Below are positions 35,626 to 44,671 of a DNA stretch of 64,000 bases, in pieces. The notes under the pieces are model-generated. The model was not told the DNA's origin, made no database searches, and saw only the letters and a list, made by a program, of their open reading frames with translations. Numbering within the stretch: position 1 is the first letter of the stretch; each line of letters begins with the position of its first letter. The position numbers and the translations under genes are program-made. The stretch covers positions 3,775,001-3,839,000 of the forward strand of contig NZ_CP009621.1 of the NCBI RefSeq assembly GCF_000973725.1. The letters run 5' to 3'. This DNA is from Pontibacter korlensis. Lineage in GTDB: Bacteria; Bacteroidota; Bacteroidia; Cytophagales; Hymenobacteraceae.

Positions 35626-35633
35626 TATGCTGT
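35626..35633. repeat. 8-bp target duplication, right
   Basis: tatgctgt, identical to 34227-34234. Confidence 0.8.
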
Positions 35634-35768
35634 TACGACAAACAGCCATGATTATGTAGTCTAACCGCAGACCTGTGCGCAGCATCCAGTAAAGTAGTGA
35701 TTTTGAGTCTTATAAAGGACATAAAATTACTACAAGTACACTTGTTAATTAACCTCTTACAAATAAGT

Positions 35769-37196
35769 TTAGTTGATAGTAACCTCTCTAATCCGATCTG
35801 ATAGGAACTGCTCCGTATACTCGTTTTCTCCATCATTGACGTTTTGGAGGAGTTTAACTAAGTCTTGGTCAACTAAAGGTATAATAAGCCCTCTGCCATC
35901 AGAGAAAGTATCTCGGCACCTAGAGAGAAAAACATCCATGTTGTCAATATTTCTGCATACTAGGAAGCCAACCTTTCCCCTATTTGTAGAGAATCTTCCA
36001 GATAGTTGATCAAGCTCAGGATTAGCTACATCGCGGGTGTAATTTTTACATTCAATAAAGATATAAGGACATGGGATGTTCATGTTGTGAGATAATCTCT
36101 GAAAGATTCCCCTTTTGGATGCATTATCGAACGTCAGATCAATTCTTTTTCTGCCATCATGTATTTCTCTTTCTTTAACTGGATTTATGAGCTGAGGGTA
36201 AAACAGGATTTCTAAAATACCAATTATAATATTGTGGAAATCTGATGCTGATTCAGAACCACTAGGTATAGACTGAAGACGAGCAATTAGCGAGCTGCTA
36301 ATTGACCGTAAACTCACCCCTGTGAGATCACTATCAGGAATTGAATTTACATCCGTTTCTTCTTTAAATTGCTGAAGTACCTCGGGATGATCTTGTGTGA
36401 ACTTCCGAAGGAACGTTTTTGAAAAAGGGTTTTCTTCTTCTACACTCTTCTTCGTAACATAAGGGGTGCCATCTTTTCTCTTCTGCACTAGTGCACTTCC
36501 TAGTGTCAGATGCTCATTCTGTAGATAATCTAGAACAAACTGCTCATAATATTTTGTAGGAGTGTATGATTTAGAAAACGATACAATTCCTTTGGGTACT
36601 AGTAATATCTTCTTGTTGTTTATCACGAGCATTTCTGTATACTCGGATATCCAAGCATTATCAGCCCTACTCCAGAAATATCCGCTTGTAACACCTTTCC
36701 TCAAAGGAATATTGTGAAGGTTGCACTGGTTTTGGGTGTACTGTATTAGATGTTTGGTAATAATATTAGTGGTCATATCTGACAACTTGTCCTTGCCAAA
36801 GTTGTCTACGAAAAGAATATTATCTTCAATATCTCGAATTAAGCCTGTTTGTATGGCACGGCTCTTAAGAAGGCTCTCATAAATTTTTACTGCATCCGTA
36901 TCACCCACACCTCTTCCACGAGGGTCTCCCATGGACATTCCTAAACATGTGGAGTTTGGCTCACTAAGATGAGCAAACAGGGCCTTAGCTTCAGGTTCAT
37001 TATTATTCCTAATCAGATTAACTAATCTGTCGAAAAAGCTTTTTATAGTTAAAGTCGCTTCTACAGACCAGTTATCTCTCTTTATGCTAAGAAAAAAAGG
37101 ATCGATAAACAATGGGAGGTCTTGGCCGATATCGATATCAACAAAATCTAATTCGGCCTGAGACTTATTCAATCCTAGAATTTGGTTAATCTTCAT
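35769..37196 (-). CDS. Putative PD-(D/E)XK restriction-like defence protein
   Basis: 475 residues. The C-terminal third has a clear PD-(D/E)XK core: GRKRIDLTFDN (Asp), then PYIFIECKNYTRDV (Glu-x-Lys), then a strand GKVGFLVCRNIDN, as in restriction-type nucleases. The N-terminal part begins INQILGLNKSQAELDFVDIDIGQDLPLFIDP, a segment I have seen on hypothetical defence-island proteins. No ATPase or helicase motif is present. It is oriented away from the helicase gene; a broken XRE regulator and a palindrome lie between them. A single-gene nuclease defence is possible, not shown. Confidence 0.55.
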   Translation of the reverse strand: MKINQILGLNKSQAELDFVDIDIGQDLPLFIDPFFLSIKRDNWSVEATLTIKSFFDRLVNLIRNNNEPEAKALFAHLSEPNSTCLGMSMGDPRGRGVGDTDAVKIYESLLKSRAIQTGLIRDIEDNILFVDNFGKDKLSDMTTNIITKHLIQYTQNQCNLHNIPLRKGVTSGYFWSRADNAWISEYTEMLVINNKKILLVPKGIVSFSKSYTPTKYYEQFVLDYLQNEHLTLGSALVQKRKDGTPYVTKKSVEEENPFSKTFLRKFTQDHPEVLQQFKEETDVNSIPDSDLTGVSLRSISSSLIARLQSIPSGSESASDFHNIIIGILEILFYPQLINPVKEREIHDGRKRIDLTFDNASKRGIFQRLSHNMNIPCPYIFIECKNYTRDVANPELDQLSGRFSTNRGKVGFLVCRNIDNMDVFLSRCRDTFSDGRGLIIPLVDQDLVKLLQNVNDGENEYTEQFLSDRIREVTIN

Positions 37197-37286
37197 AATG
37201 TGCTAAGTAACTATTTCTTTAATTAGTTAATTTAAATATAGTGATATATTTTTTACCTTGCCAAAGAATAAAGAAACGGAGCACTC

Positions 37287-37507
37287 TTATAAGGTTAGCA
37301 GCTTACAGAAATTAATATTTAAGGCCTTGCTTAATGCATGAAGTGTACTGAGTGTAGGATTTATTTCTCCTCGCTCTATTCTCCCAACTTGATAGGAATA
37401 TCCGCTTCATTCGCGAGCTACTCCTGAGTAAATCCAGCAGCTGTTCTCAGTTCCCTGAGATGGGTACCAAACTCCTGTATTAGCTTTTTGTCGCGAACTC
37501 TAATCAC
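37287..37507 (-). pseudogene. XRE-family HTH regulator, broken
   Basis: From a GTG at 37507 the minus strand reads IRVRDKKLIQEFGTHLRELR, then TAAGFTQE followed by TAG; the frame continues LANEADIP, and after a one-base shift QVGRIERGEINPTLSTLHAL then SKALNINFCKLL to a TAA at 37287. Together this is a typical roughly 70-residue Cro/CI-type HTH protein (TQE-LA-EADIP-QVGRIERGEINPTLSTL). One stop and one frameshift disable it. It may have controlled the flanking nuclease genes through the palindrome at 37542. Confidence 0.75.
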
Positions 37508-37541
37508 GCGTCCAAGAAGGCACGTTTGCAGTGGTTTTATA

Positions 37542-37557
37542 AACACATATATGTGTT
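37542..37557. promoter_or_regulatory. Perfect 16-bp palindrome, possible XRE operator
   Basis: aacacatatatgtgtt is fully self-complementary and lies between the broken XRE gene (35 nt) and the helicase gene (107 nt), where an autoregulatory operator would be expected. Confidence 0.5.
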
Positions 37558-37664
37558 ATTCGCGTGTTTATTTTATTTTGCTTGTAGTAATTACCGTTCC
37601 ACCTAAGCTTTTTCAGGTGGAACTATAAGTTATAATTCTTAACCACTGAGTCAGCCAATCAGGC

Positions 37665-40600
37665 TTGATGAAACAACGGAAGTGCCTGCAGATGAACAAC
37701 CATGAGAAATTATTGTCTAATGTAGTTGAGGGAAAGAGGTCTTGGGCCGAAGTCAAGTCTGTCCTTTCCGAATATAATGTGCACGATTCCCAAGCGGGTA
37801 AAAAGGACACAAGGGGAGGAAAGCTGTTTGAAGTATTCACCAAGTACTACTTCCTTGCCTCACCCACAGAATCATGTAACTTCAGAAACGTATGGCTGTT
37901 TGAGGAGACTCCTATCCTTGTCCGAAAGAAGCTAAACTTGGGTAGCGTTGATTACGGTGTAGACCTGGTGCTTGAAGATGCCCACTCAAACTATTGGGTA
38001 GTACAGTGCAAGTTCAGGAATGATGAGACATCCTCCCTGAACTGGTCTTCAGACAAAATAGCCAACCTGTTTGCCTATTGTCCAGATGCATATGGCTACA
38101 TCGTTTTCTCGAATGCGGCAAACCTAGATGCTGTATCTAGGACACGGTACAGCAACAGATTCTCCTTCTACTCTGCAGCCGACTTATACGCCCTTGAGAA
38201 GCACACCATACTTGAAATTTGCAGGCGACTAACTGGTCAGCCACCTAAAGCAAGGAAGCACCTTGAGCCTCTCCCGCACCAGTTGGAGGCCATCAATAGC
38301 TGTGTGAAGCGATTTGAGCATGAAGAGCGTGGGCAGCTGATCCTACCATGCGGGGCCGGTAAAACACTGACAGCCCTGTGGATTAAGGAGAAGCTAAACA
38401 GTCATAACACATTGGTACTGGTACCGTCCCTTGCCCTGTTGCGACAGCTGAAGAATGATTGGGCTAAGGAGAGAATAACAAGCTACCAGTACTTATGTGT
38501 ATGCTCTGAGGACACCATTAATCAGGATGTTGATGGTGATGACACAACTGTAACAAACACTTACGAACTCGGGATAAACGTAACAACTGATCCTGCTGAG
38601 ATTAAGCAGTTTCTCTTGATAGGTGAAGAAGAGAGAGTTATTTTCTCAACCTATCACTCTCTTTCCTCCATCTCAGAGGCTATATGCGGAACTAGCTTCC
38701 AGTTTGATCTCATCTTCTGCGATGAGGCGCACAAGACGGCTGGTGTGGGAATGAACAAGTTTAGCCTAGTTCATGATAATACAAAAGTGCCTTCCCAGAG
38801 AAGGCTCTATGCGACAGCGACACCCAGAATAGTAAAGGAGTCCCTGAAAAAGAAGCTTGGGGAGGACTTGAAGTATGCTTATGACATGAACGACCCAGAA
38901 ACATTCGGAGAGGAGTTTTATAGAATGACGTTCAAGGAGGCCATTGAAAGTGATATTCTAGTGGACTACAAGATAATAGCTATCGGGGTAAAAGATGCAG
39001 AGCTAAAAAAGTACATTGACGAGAGGCGGTTTGTAGATACGAAAGTGACCGTAGATGAGATGGCCAACAACTATGCTTTGGAGCACATCATGTCCAGGTA
39101 TGGTGCGAGCCATGCTCTGACATTTCACTCAAGAGTAGCCTTGGCTGAGAATTTCTCCACACGCCATAGAAACCTGTTTCCCGACACGATTGCATATTCT
39201 GTTAATGGGAAGCAAACGACAAGTCACAGAAACCTAGTGCTGGAGGAGTTCAAGCGTTCAGAGAAAGCGGTAGTGTCCAATGCCCGTTGCTTGACTGAAG
39301 GTGTGGATGTGCCTACCATAGACTTGGTATATTTTTGTGATCCCAAAAGCTCAAAGGTTGACATTGTGCAGGCTGTTGGCAGGGCATTGAGAAAGAACAG
39401 GATAAATCCGGACAGTAAAAAAGAGGGGCTTGTCGTGGTGCCAGTGTTTCACTCTGACAGAGACAGCGTCGGAGAATCCATAAGTAACAGCTCATTCAAG
39501 AACTTGCTGCAGGTCATCAGGTCGCTCTGCGATCAGGATGAAAGGCTACAGGATGAGATAAATCGGTTGGCCCTTGGCAAGGGCAGGCGCAATTCTGGGA
39601 AGATTAGCATAGAGGATGCTTTCTTCTCCGAGGAGCAGGGGGTGATACTTTTAGAGGGGTTCGAGCAGAAACTGAAAGACTCTTTATTCGGGCAGATTGT
39701 GGAGCGAGCCTCCAATAACTGGGACCTGTTCTTTCTGCAGCTACAGGAATACATCAGCGAACACAACGAGTATCCAAATGAGAAGGAGAGCCCTGAGCTT
39801 TACAGGTGGGTAGCCCAGCAGAGAGTTAGGAGGAAAAGCGGAGCTCTGAAAAACGAGGAAATAAGAAAGCTTGACTCCATCGATTTCATTTGGGACCAGC
39901 AGGAGTGGAAATGGAACAGGATGTATGAAGAACTGGTGAACTATGCTGTCTCAAATGAGTTTGAGCCGTCAAAGGAGGAAGAGCCTGAGCTGTACAAATG
40001 GTATAAAGTAGTTAAGGCACAAGTTGCCAAAGGAAAGCTAAGAAAGGACAGGCTTGAGAGGTTCAACCGAATTGCCTTCTCAGGGTCTTCCATTGATAGA
40101 AAATGGGCCTCCCAGTACGAGAGGTTGGTGCAGTTCAGGAAGCAAAATCCAGAGCGGTGGCCGAGATACGACAGAAATCATACGGGTTCAGAGGAAAGCA
40201 AACTAGGGGTATTCTGCCAGATGGTAAGAAAGGGCTTCAAGAACAATGACCTGAGCACCTATTGGTTTGACATGCTGGCCAAGATTGACTTCAGCTTTGA
40301 AGGAGGGGCCGATACATGGAACAGGTACTACAACGAGGTTAAGGAGCAAATTGCCTCGAAGGATAAACTATCAGTGGATGATATTGGTGTCAATGCTTAC
40401 ACCTGGCTAACGAGGAATCACAAAAAGCTGCAGGAGGGTTCTCTTTCGGACGGTAGGGCAAAGAAAATACAGGAGCTTGGCCTTGACAGGTTCTTCATAA
40501 CTTGGGATGAAGTGTTCGATAGGGTGCGGCTCTTTGTGGAGGTAAACGGGAGAACCCCAACGTATAAGGCAGACAAGCAGCTATACTCTTGGCTACAATC

Positions 40601-41195
40601 ACAGCGGACTCGATACCAAAACGGGAACCTGCATCCAGAACAGATTGAAAAACTAGGCTCTGTAAAGTTCGATTTAGAGGGACAGGGAAAAGAGGCCAAT
40701 GAGCAGAAGTGGCTCTATAAACTCGATAGTTACCAGAGTTTCCTCGAGCAGAATGGCCGGGAGCCAAGCTACTTCAACGGTGAAGGGGAAAAGCAGCTGT
40801 ACAATTGGGCCGCTGCGCAGAGAGCAGCAATGGCAGGTAACCTAAGAAACCGTAAGCCACTGTCAGAGTTCAGGGTGGAGAGGCTTAATGCAATAAACTT
40901 TAACTGGGTAGGTGAGGGAAGGAAAGGGGCTAATTGGAATGATAAATTTAAAGAGTTCAGGGACTTTGTCAGCAGAGAAGGCCTGCAGAATCTGCCATCT
41001 ATAGTTGATGGTAAGCCTTTCGGAATCTATAGATGGTGGTATCGGCAGATAACAGCCTATAAACAGGGGAACCTTGACCAAGGACAGGTGGAGTGTTTCT
41101 TGGAATTAGGTATCAATCTTGCCAAAGTAGTTGGTGTTGAGGAAACGGATGATAAGGCAAGGCGCTACGAGGGTAGAGTGGTAGAAGTAACCTAG
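37665..41195 (+). CDS. PD-(D/E)XK nuclease-SF2 helicase with helicase-associated (HA) repeats
   Basis: 1176 residues. An N-terminal restriction-like domain (about 40-180) has GVDLVLEDAHSNYWVVQCKF (Asp...Gln-x-Lys). An SF2 helicase core follows: LPCGAGKTLTALW (Walker A, about 225), FDLIFCDEAHKTAG (DEAH), LYATATPR (motif III), ARCLTEGVDVPTIDLVYF (motif V) and QAVGRALRKN (motif VI). From about 690 to the end there are five to six repeats of the helicase-associated type, each with W-x-x-x-Y/F and Y/LxxW marks (ELYRWVAQQRVRRKSG, ELYKWYKVVKAQ, YTWLTRNHKKLQEG, YSWLQSQRTRYQNG, YNWAAAQRAA). ATG codons at 37665, 37668 and 37692 compete for the start. Probably a DNA-targeting defence or phage-type enzyme. 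Confidence 0.8.
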   Translation: MMKQRKCLQMNNHEKLLSNVVEGKRSWAEVKSVLSEYNVHDSQAGKKDTRGGKLFEVFTKYYFLASPTESCNFRNVWLFEETPILVRKKLNLGSVDYGVDLVLEDAHSNYWVVQCKFRNDETSSLNWSSDKIANLFAYCPDAYGYIVFSNAANLDAVSRTRYSNRFSFYSAADLYALEKHTILEICRRLTGQPPKARKHLEPLPHQLEAINSCVKRFEHEERGQLILPCGAGKTLTALWIKEKLNSHNTLVLVPSLALLRQLKNDWAKERITSYQYLCVCSEDTINQDVDGDDTTVTNTYELGINVTTDPAEIKQFLLIGEEERVIFSTYHSLSSISEAICGTSFQFDLIFCDEAHKTAGVGMNKFSLVHDNTKVPSQRRLYATATPRIVKESLKKKLGEDLKYAYDMNDPETFGEEFYRMTFKEAIESDILVDYKIIAIGVKDAELKKYIDERRFVDTKVTVDEMANNYALEHIMSRYGASHALTFHSRVALAENFSTRHRNLFPDTIAYSVNGKQTTSHRNLVLEEFKRSEKAVVSNARCLTEGVDVPTIDLVYFCDPKSSKVDIVQAVGRALRKNRINPDSKKEGLVVVPVFHSDRDSVGESISNSSFKNLLQVIRSLCDQDERLQDEINRLALGKGRRNSGKISIEDAFFSEEQGVILLEGFEQKLKDSLFGQIVERASNNWDLFFLQLQEYISEHNEYPNEKESPELYRWVAQQRVRRKSGALKNEEIRKLDSIDFIWDQQEWKWNRMYEELVNYAVSNEFEPSKEEEPELYKWYKVVKAQVAKGKLRKDRLERFNRIAFSGSSIDRKWASQYERLVQFRKQNPERWPRYDRNHTGSEESKLGVFCQMVRKGFKNNDLSTYWFDMLAKIDFSFEGGADTWNRYYNEVKEQIASKDKLSVDDIGVNAYTWLTRNHKKLQEGSLSDGRAKKIQELGLDRFFITWDEVFDRVRLFVEVNGRTPTYKADKQLYSWLQSQRTRYQNGNLHPEQIEKLGSVKFDLEGQGKEANEQKWLYKLDSYQSFLEQNGREPSYFNGEGEKQLYNWAAAQRAAMAGNLRNRKPLSEFRVERLNAINFNWVGEGRKGANWNDKFKEFRDFVSREGLQNLPSIVDGKPFGIYRWWYRQITAYKQGNLDQGQVECFLELGINLAKVVGVEETDDKARRYEGRVVEVT

Positions 41196-41629
41196 TACGC
41201 GCTTTAGTTGCCTTTACCTTAAAAGCTATCGAGTCTATGAAGCTTGAAGTAGAGTGGGTCTAGACATATATTTTCATCTGTGTTTAGCATAGACAGGTTC
41301 TGTTGAGTCCAATCACCTTATTAAAGCAGTACTAATGTAAATAGATGCCACTCTAATGTGATGCTAATCAATACTTGAGCAGATATATTGTTTTTTAGGT
41401 CCCTATTAATGAGTTAATCGCCAATATTCTGCTTTAGTATTAGTCCTCATTAATAAAATCTATCATGAATGAGGAGAAACATGAAAAACACCGATGTCAG
41501 ATGTATATGATATAAGTCTTAAACTTTTTGTGATATGGTGCCTATTCTCCTCTGTAACTACTCGGTCATAAATTTCCCCAGAGGTAGCTATCAGGTAAGT
41601 GAAACAGTGGAGCTACTATCATTATTATT
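41196..41629. other. Intergenic stretch between helicase and resolvase
   Basis: AT-rich, no gene or RNA recognised. The right side merges into the ACTTCAT repeat array before the resolvase. Confidence 0.5.
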
Positions 41630-41742
41630 ACTTCATTTTAATCCTTACTTCAATTATTGCATATATAGCTTGTATGGCGTATGCAGATAAGTTATATTCA
41701 CTTCATGTTTACCACTAGTTAAAAATGAAGTAAATTATGAAG
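41630..41742. repeat. ACTTCAT repeat array upstream of the resolvase, possible res/operator site
   Basis: acttcat at 41630 and 41700, acttcaa at 41647, and the inverse atgaagt at 41725, with atgaag again over the start codon at 41737. Such clustered direct and inverted 7-mers are the usual layout of serine-resolvase binding subsites. Confidence 0.45.
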
Positions 41743-42357
41743 AGCGTAATCTACACCCGCGTATCCAAAGAAGAACAGACCACGCAGCGTCAGGTTAACG
41801 ACCTCAAGAAAGTAGAGGGATTCGAGGTTGTGAAAGTATTCTCAGAAAATATCAGCGGCTTTACGAAATCAGTAGGGGAGAGGAAAGTACTACAGGATAT
41901 GCTGAAGTTTGTTCATAATCATGAGATAGAGTGCATCCTCATCTCCGAAATCTCACGTCTAGGTAGAAACACACAAGAAACGCTAACCCTCATGAAGGAG
42001 TTGGAGGAGAAAGGTATTTGCCTGCATATACAAAACTTGGGAATTACGCTTGGTGCTGACACTGAGAAGGACAGGATATTCAACAAGCTCATCATCACCA
42101 TACTCTCCGATATATCTAGGCTGGAGAGTGAAAACCTTTCTTATCGTATAAAGTCAGGACTGAGAAACCGTAAAGCACAGGGGCTGCATGTGGGGCGTAA
42201 AGTAAATAGCTCCGAGTCAAGAGATAGGTTCCTTGCCAAACATAAGCAGGTTATTAAGTACCTTAACTTGGGCAGGAGCTATAAAGAGATTCAGGCTATC
42301 ACTGGAACAGCTCCCGCCACTATCAGTAAGGTAAAGAAGGCCATGGCAGAGGGGTAG
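41737..42357 (+). CDS. Serine recombinase (resolvase/invertase family)
   Basis: 206 residues. Catalytic Ser in SVIYTRVSKEEQTTQRQ (Ser10), the conserved ISEISRLGRNTQETL box with the two Arg, and the long E-helix around IRSGLRNRKAQG (about 145). The C-terminus is a small HTH (LGRSYKEIQAITGTAPATISKVKK). Size and architecture match Tn3-type resolvases and Hin-type invertases, which cut and rejoin DNA at short palindromic sites. It stands alone on the + strand. It may resolve island multimers or invert a segment; no inversion region was found. Confidence 0.9.
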   Translation: MKSVIYTRVSKEEQTTQRQVNDLKKVEGFEVVKVFSENISGFTKSVGERKVLQDMLKFVHNHEIECILISEISRLGRNTQETLTLMKELEEKGICLHIQNLGITLGADTEKDRIFNKLIITILSDISRLESENLSYRIKSGLRNRKAQGLHVGRKVNSSESRDRFLAKHKQVIKYLNLGRSYKEIQAITGTAPATISKVKKAMAEG

Positions 42358-42368
42358 CCCCCCTCTGC
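42346..42368. terminator. Hairpin over the resolvase stop codon
   Basis: The arms gcagagggg and cccctctgc pair around a 5-nt loop that contains the resolvase stop codon. A7 follows on the plus strand, so a T-run for a factor-independent terminator is missing on this strand. Confidence 0.45.
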
Positions 42369-42460
42369 GGAAAAAAAGAACCCCCACCCCCTTGTTTGGC
42401 CCTATACGCAAATATATTATCGGGCCACTTTTCAAGTTTTCGATTTTTAGGGTTTACCCT

Positions 42461-44344
42461 TTAGTTGGCCACCTCTTGCACAGGTAGCGCAACTCTCGAC
42501 TTGAAATATTCCTCCGTCTCCTTGTCTGTGAAGTACACATAGCAGCCTTTCATGCCTCTGGACATCAAGGTTCTGTAGGTGTTCTTGATGATGGCCTTAA
42601 CGAGCTTCTTAGTATCATCTGGGTTTTCCTTCATCCTCTTCTTATAGCCGTGGATGGACTTGTCCATGCTGGAGCGTTTAGTAGGGTCTACCAGTACCTG
42701 TCCGTCACGGTATATAAGGTCTGAGCCCACAATTACCCCCACGTAATCCACTTCCAAACCCTGACAGGTGTGAATGCAGCCCACCTCACTCACTGACTCA
42801 GGCTTGACAATCCAAAGCATACCGTCACTACCTAAATTCCACTGCATGGCAAAATCATGCTCAGGGATGACAATGTCCATGTCAGCAGGGTTCTTCTTGC
42901 TGTTCCAGTTCCAGCAGTAACCAGCTACCAGCCGTGCCTTGTTTGCCTCCCTGTTCTTTTTGAAGATGGCATCTCTCAGCTCGTTAGGGTCGCTGTAAAT
43001 TCGGAAGTCATACCCATCTTTGGAGTCAAGCATGTTATTGGCAGTCTCCCGTATCTGCAGCACATCGTCCAGCCATGCCAGATAGCCATCAGAGCCACCG
43101 CACCTGAACTGGGAGGTCAGCTCCAGCTTATGGACTGTGGCATTATGGAAAACAGCCCACTTCTCAATCTCCTCTTCCTCTCCGATATCGCTTAGGGTAA
43201 CCTTTTGGTCCTCGTCTATAAAGAAAACCGAGAACTGGGAGGAGTTGATAATCTCCTTGATCTGGTTTTCCCCCATATTCTGGAACATACCGGACTTCTC
43301 ATTCAGCCTGTGTGCCTCATCCACTATCAGGGCGTTGTACATGTTGGGGCGGGTGCTGGTAAAGGCTCCTGAGCCTGAGAAGAAATTTGATATTTCCGTT
43401 TTCTTTAAGGTACCTGTCAGCTTGGTCTCATACACTGTCCTTGGTGCTGAGTTCTTCGTGACATACTGCGCCAGCAATCCTTTTTTTGTCAGGGCTACAA
43501 GCAGGTTTATGGCAACCACGGACTTACCAGTTCCAGGACCACCGCGTACAATCATAACATTCTTATCGGAGGGAGTAGACTTCCGAGCAAGTGCCAGCGC
43601 GTTCTCATACACGATCTTCTGAGCGTCAATCATAACGAACTCCTGATTGCCCCTGATCATGGAGGCCATGCTGTCAGCTAGACTCTTGGAGGGCTTAATC
43701 TTGCCGTTTTCGATACGGAGGATGACGTTTCTTTTATCTCCGTGCTTTACGAATCCACTGATAAACTCCCTCAGCTTAAGTTTGTCCTCCTTACAGAACA
43801 CAGGAGCCTTGGCAATGTAGTCTGCATAGAAGCTGTTCGTGATGAGACCATCATTCGTGTAGTTGTGCAGATAGGCGCATGGCTTGAGCTGTATGTTTTC
43901 CTCATAAACTGTCTCATTGAACCCGTTAAGCAGGGCAGAGTAGGACCACGCTTGATAGCTTGGATGCAGTTCCTCACTCATACCGTGCTTGAAGCGGGTA
44001 CGCACCATGGCATCCTTACCTGTTAGCTCAATCTTATCCCATTGCTTCAGCTCTACAAGTATCGCGTGTTCTTCCTCGTTCTCGTTCTGGCCGGACACAA
44101 TGAAGTCGATACGGTTGCTGGTTCTGGGGATGTTATACTCTATGGCAACGCCAGCATCGGTTGGGATACTGTCGGTTCTTAGTACGGATGCCATGAACTG
44201 CAGGGAGTTCTGCCACGACCTGTACTCGCTGTCACCGACCCTGCGGCTGAGCTTCTCCTCAACGGACTTGTGAATGATGTCTTCTATGATGAAGTCATCT
44301 ATATCGGTCAAAAACTCTCCCTTTGATTTTCTGTAAACGATCAT
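42461..44344 (-). CDS. DUF2075 (Schlafen-like) helicase with N-terminal nuclease-like domain
   Basis: 627 residues. The N-terminal 200 residues have a PD-(D/E)XK-like core (NRIDFIVSGQNENEEEHAILVELKQW: Asp...Glu-x-Lys). The DUF2075 helicase follows: MIVRGGPGTGKSVVAINLL (Walker A, about 268), YNALIVDEAHRLNEKS (DEAH, about 340), FFIDEDQKVTL, a LTSQFRCGGSDGYLAWL motif IV-like block and a C-terminal TRGxKG-like SRGMKGCYVYF. These are RNA/DNA helicases with a Schlafen-related fold. The start overlaps the MazG-like stop by 4 nt (ATGA), so translation is coupled. Third gene of the operon. Confidence 0.85.
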   Translation of the reverse strand: MIVYRKSKGEFLTDIDDFIIEDIIHKSVEEKLSRRVGDSEYRSWQNSLQFMASVLRTDSIPTDAGVAIEYNIPRTSNRIDFIVSGQNENEEEHAILVELKQWDKIELTGKDAMVRTRFKHGMSEELHPSYQAWSYSALLNGFNETVYEENIQLKPCAYLHNYTNDGLITNSFYADYIAKAPVFCKEDKLKLREFISGFVKHGDKRNVILRIENGKIKPSKSLADSMASMIRGNQEFVMIDAQKIVYENALALARKSTPSDKNVMIVRGGPGTGKSVVAINLLVALTKKGLLAQYVTKNSAPRTVYETKLTGTLKKTEISNFFSGSGAFTSTRPNMYNALIVDEAHRLNEKSGMFQNMGENQIKEIINSSQFSVFFIDEDQKVTLSDIGEEEEIEKWAVFHNATVHKLELTSQFRCGGSDGYLAWLDDVLQIRETANNMLDSKDGYDFRIYSDPNELRDAIFKKNREANKARLVAGYCWNWNSKKNPADMDIVIPEHDFAMQWNLGSDGMLWIVKPESVSEVGCIHTCQGLEVDYVGVIVGSDLIYRDGQVLVDPTKRSSMDKSIHGYKKRMKENPDDTKKLVKAIIKNTYRTLMSRGMKGCYVYFTDKETEEYFKSRVALPVQEVAN

Positions 44345-44670
44345 AGCTCGGTGTATTTGGTGGCGTTGCCTTTGGACTTGGATACTGGGTACTTTGTGTT
44401 ATTCTTCTGGATCTTGTTTCTGATAATATCAGCGACATCCAAACCGTGCTTCTCAGCCAGCAGAAGACAGAAGGAGAGCACATCTGCTAACTCCTCTTCC
44501 AGCTTAGCCTTGTCAGCGTCCTCATTGCCTTTCCAGAGGAACAGCTCCAGCAGCTCGTTTGCCTCTATGGAGATGGCCAAGGCTAGGTCTTTGGAGTTGT
44601 GAAACTGCTTCCAATCCCGCTCATCCCTAAACTGGAGCAAGGCGGCTGTCACTTCTTTAATGTCGCTCAT
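44341..44670 (-). CDS. MazG-like nucleotide pyrophosphohydrolase
   Basis: The ATG at 44670 gives MSDIKEVTAALLQFRDERDW, which begins exactly at the family's first helix; the frame extends 16 codons further without features. 109 residues. The Mg-binding signature is complete: ISIEANELLELFLW (Glu-x-x-Glu) and EEELADVLSFCLLLAEKHG (Glu...Asp). The family cleaves NTPs or dNTPs to monophosphates, and close relatives deplete nucleotides in phage defence. Its ATG follows the protease stop by 1 nt and its stop overlaps the helicase start, so it is the middle gene of a coupled trio. Confidence 0.85.
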   Translation of the reverse strand: MSDIKEVTAALLQFRDERDWKQFHNSKDLALAISIEANELLELFLWKGNEDADKAKLEEELADVLSFCLLLAEKHGLDVADIIRNKIQKNNTKYPVSKSKGNATKYTEL

Positions 44671-44671
44671 G

